Assembly: GCA_028711485.1 (NCBI GenBank)
Contig: JAQTSF010000050.1
Location: 1-5,521, forward strand
DNA: 5,521 bases
Direction: 5' to 3'
From: Candidatus Iainarchaeum sp.
GTDB taxonomy: Archaea; Micrarchaeota; Micrarchaeia; Anstonellales; Bilamarchaeaceae
The translations under genes were made by a program, and so were the position numbers. Of the stretch, positions 4,199 through 5,521 are shown in pieces. Under the pieces are notes generated by a model. It saw only the letters and a program-made list of their open reading frames with translations. It did no database searches and was not told the origin of the DNA. Within the stretch, counting starts at the first letter, position 1, and the number at the start of each line of letters is the position of its first letter.

Positions 4199-4330
4199 AA
4201 CAACTGCGGCCTAAAGGTCGCAGCTTTAGTTTGTTTTTAGAGAAGGCCTTTAGGGCAAGCACTTGCACAAGTCTTTCTCGCTGCGATGCTTGTCACAAGT
4301 GAAGTAAGTGGCTTGCGCACCGCAGTTGTT
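4199..4330. ncRNA. Candidate structured RNA: compact three-way junction element
   Basis: Three helices use most of 132 bases. P1 is AACAACTGCGG (4199-4209) with CCGCAGTTGTT (4320-4330), 11 perfect pairs. P3 is CCTAAAGG (4210-4217) with CCTTTAGG (4247-4254), 8 pairs. P2 is GCAAGCACTT (4255-4264) with AAGTGGCTTGC (4306-4316), 10 pairs and one bulge. P1/P3 and P3/P2 abut without unpaired bases and only GCA (4317-4319) is left at the junction. CTAAAG (4211-4216) can alternatively pair with CTTTAG (4224-4229), a possible switch. GC content is well above the surroundings. It lies between the pilin operon end and the ribosomal promoter. The strand is unknown; minus is favoured by the T-rich sequence past that end. 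It has no T-loop or anticodon, so it is not a recognisable tRNA, and I see no RNase P or SRP signatures. It might instead be a terminator/cruciform or a small inverted-repeat element. Confidence 0.45.
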
Positions 4331-4337
4331 TAGTAAA

Positions 4338-4820
4338 TTAGCTCTTATACACTAAAACAGATATTTTCGCAATTTGTTTGTTATCAACTGATGCAATTCT
4401 TACTGTTTTTGATACGGATTTTGGATCAGAAATAGAATTACCTATTGTGAGTTCTGATTTCAAGAAAAGCTGACCAAACTGAACTTCATAAAATTGGAAA
4501 ACAATCACTGTTTCATAAGGAGTATATAATTCTCCTTTCAAATCTATATTATTATTTGAAATATAATCCGCGTATTGATGTATTTTTGTATAATTAAGTG
4601 TTTTAGTATTATAAGAAAGTGCAAAACCAAATTCATTATCTGCTGTTGGAAGGAAAACAAGATTAGAGATTCTTTGGGCTTCCTCACTAAGCAAAGAGTC
4701 TTCAGACATCACCATTTCCCTTACGCTGTACCAATAAGAAAGAAGGGATATCACTGTGAGCATAAATATAATTGAAGCAATTATGGCATCAAAACTAAAA
4801 TAAACTCCTTTTCTGTTCAT
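4338..4820 (-). CDS. Pilin-like secreted protein with N-terminal type IV pilin-type signal
   Basis: A protein of 160 residues. The N-terminus MNRKGVYFSFDAIIAS followed by a hydrophobic stretch to about residue 30 matches the short, Lys-Gly-ended prepilin signals of archaea: cleavage by a prepilin peptidase would be after Gly5, and the hydrophobic helix would be the assembly core. The rest is a beta-prone, presumably extracellular domain without cysteines (SYNTKTLNYTKIHQY, FQFYEVQFGQ). The ATG overlaps the preceding gene's stop (ATGA), and a GGAGGT ribosome-binding site lies eight bases before it inside that gene, so the two are co-translated. It is probably a minor subunit of a pilus or pilus-like machine. 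The exact family is unknown to me. Confidence 0.75.
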   Translation of the reverse strand: MNRKGVYFSFDAIIASIIFMLTVISLLSYWYSVREMVMSEDSLLSEEAQRISNLVFLPTADNEFGFALSYNTKTLNYTKIHQYADYISNNNIDLKGELYTPYETVIVFQFYEVQFGQLFLKSELTIGNSISDPKSVSKTVRIASVDNKQIAKISVLVYKS

Positions 4821-5353
4821 GGACAGCTACCTCCTTGCAGTATTTGAATCTTATCACCTGAGTTTATAAAACTTATTTCATTTTTACCAATATCGCTCTT
4901 TAGTACTCCTCTATTTGATGTAATTGAAGTATCAATACATCCTCCATATTCAAGAGAATATGGTGTCATTACGTGAGGATAAATCATTTTTCCATGCGGG
5001 CCTTCCCATTCTATTACAATGGAATTATTTTCTACAAAAGAAACATTGTAAGGATAACCTAAAATGGTAGTCGGGAAACTCATATTGTAAGAAAATCCTT
5101 TTCCAGCACCTGCAACAAGATTATATGCAGAAGCAAATCTTTGACCGTTTTCAATCATAAGCTGATATTCATAATATGCCTGCTCGCTATCTTGCATAAA
5201 ATAAACTGAGGATGCAGTAAAAATTACAACCATAAGAAAAATTGAAGCATATGCAAAGAATTCGGTCGCAACCTGCCCGCGAAGGTTGCGAGCTTTGAAC
5301 GATGAGTTCAAATTAATTGCCACTTGACCTTTTAAATATTTTTTATTATTCAC
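4817..5353 (-). CDS. Archaeal type IV pilin-like protein (class III signal peptide) with duplicated cleavage motif
   Basis: A protein of 178 residues starting at GTG, which follows GAGGT by eight bases. Residues 25-52, RGQVATEF and a long hydrophobic helix, form a class III (archaellin/pilin) signal: cleavage after Gly26 puts Glu at position +5, as in type IV pilins. An additional KGQVA at 8-12 lacks this Glu. The 17 residues between the first GQVA and TEFF (13-29) come from a 51-bp in-frame hairpin insertion. The body is extracellular, with Cys139 and Cys177 able to form a disulfide and a C-terminus of QGGSCP. It overlaps the upstream partial gene by eight bases and the next pilin gene by four. 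It is likely a surface filament subunit. Confidence 0.78.
   Translation of the reverse strand: MNNKKYLKGQVAINLNSSFKARNLRGQVATEFFAYASIFLMVVIFTASSVYFMQDSEQAYYEYQLMIENGQRFASAYNLVAGAGKGFSYNMSFPTTILGYPYNVSFVENNSIVIEWEGPHGKMIYPHVMTPYSLEYGGCIDTSITSNRGVLKSDIGKNEISFINSGDKIQILQGGSCP
5267..5317 (-). repeat. 51-bp in-frame double-hairpin insertion in the pilin signal peptide
   Basis: It contains hairpin A, CGCAACCT (5267-5274)/AGGTTGCG (5283-5290), and hairpin B, TTTGAAC (5294-5300)/GTTCAAA (5306-5312). It is 17 codons long and ends by re-creating GQVA with different codons (GGG CAG GTT GCG against GGT CAA GTG GCA), GC-richer than the host gene. Removing it gives a standard MNNKKYLKGQVATEFF start. The GCTTTGAA...TTCAAA core recurs in the hairpin at 2531-2554. 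It resembles, in behaviour only, palindromic elements inserted into coding genes such as those of Rickettsia. Confidence 0.6.
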
Positions 5354-5503
5354 TTATAACAACCTCATTGAGTTCATTTGCCATTTTAAGCCAGAAAAGC
5401 CCTTTGCTTTCAGTGTGAAAATCATGTTCAAGTTCTGCAATAAGTGGATAGGAAGACTGAAATAAACCTGAGGAAGTTGAAAGAGTAATCTTTACTTCAT
5501 TAT
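5346..5503 (-). CDS. C-terminal 51 residues of an unidentified protein upstream of the pilins
   Basis: The frame is open from the contig end to TAA at 5348-5346. The visible part contains SSGLFQSSYPLIAELEHD and ends in ANELNEVVISE. It overlaps the pilin start by eight bases, as tightly as the other genes here, so it belongs to the same operon. It contains no transmembrane segment or cysteine. I do not recognise the family; being in the pilin operon it is likely another surface or assembly component. The N-terminus is missing because the contig ends in adapter. Confidence 0.65.
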
Positions 5504-5521
5504 AGATCGGAAGAGCACACG
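5504..5521 (+). other. Illumina TruSeq adapter at contig end (contamination)
   Basis: The last 18 bases, AGATCGGAAGAGCACACG, are identical to the start of the standard Illumina read-1 adapter. They do not belong to the organism and mark the assembly end. Any reading frame crossing 5503/5504 is artificial. Confidence 0.95.

Noticed and set aside
4199..4330. Interrupted tRNA-Leu upstream of rpl18e
   Set aside because: Position and a TGCGCAAGCC string on the minus strand are suggestive, but there is no TTCRA T-loop, no GG at 18-19 and no anticodon loop for Leu with T33. The pairings form a different three-way junction.

Overview
The window is 5.5 kb of AT-rich archaeal DNA. Four neighbouring genes encode eL18, uL13, uS9 and RNA polymerase subunit N in the classical archaeal order, followed by uS2. 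Motifs such as CxxC...CCRR in RpoN and the uS9 C-terminus ending in YQKSYR leave little doubt about the domain. Small genes, tight spacing with start/stop overlaps, archaeal-type pilin signals, a Cys-rich surface repeat protein and a heavily interrupted tRNA suggest a small-genome (DPANN-like) archaeon from a metagenome. That lineage guess is inference. The last 18 bases are an Illumina TruSeq adapter, so the right end is a contig end and not genome.

Layout from left to right. Positions 1-393 are AT-rich and hold AT palindromes, a possible 16-residue Lys/Ala peptide gene and a structured element with two interleaved inverted repeats (244-349). A leaderless-looking promoter then drives a plus-strand gene (start preferred at 439) for a single-pass membrane protein with about 26 extracellular cysteines in tandem repeats. 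It meets the uS2 gene tail to tail, the two stop codons sharing TTAA. Everything from there to the end is on the minus strand.

Read in transcription order, the minus strand starts at the right with the C-terminal end of an unidentified gene, then two overlapping pilin-like genes. The first of these carries a 51-bp in-frame insertion made of two hairpins, which duplicates the GQVA of its signal-peptide cleavage motif. A compact inverted-repeat element that folds as a three-way junction follows (4199-4330). Next come a TATA-like box and the ribosomal/RNAP operon eL18-uL13-uS9-RpoN. Between RpoN and uS2, where rpoK and enolase often lie, there is instead a GC-rich hairpin and a tRNA-Pro(GGG) gene.

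The tRNA is the most unusual item. It spans 181 bp, but a normal 74-nt tRNA-Pro can be read from it if three segments are removed: 37 nt in the D-loop, 19 nt between stem and loop of the T-arm, and 51 nt at the 3' side of the T-loop. None is at the canonical 37/38 site. The 19-nt segment has a good bulge-helix-bulge splice motif; the other two do not have a strict one. Together with the hairpin insertion in the pilin gene and the hairpin before the tRNA, this suggests a genome into which small hairpin elements or introns have spread, though the window alone cannot prove it.
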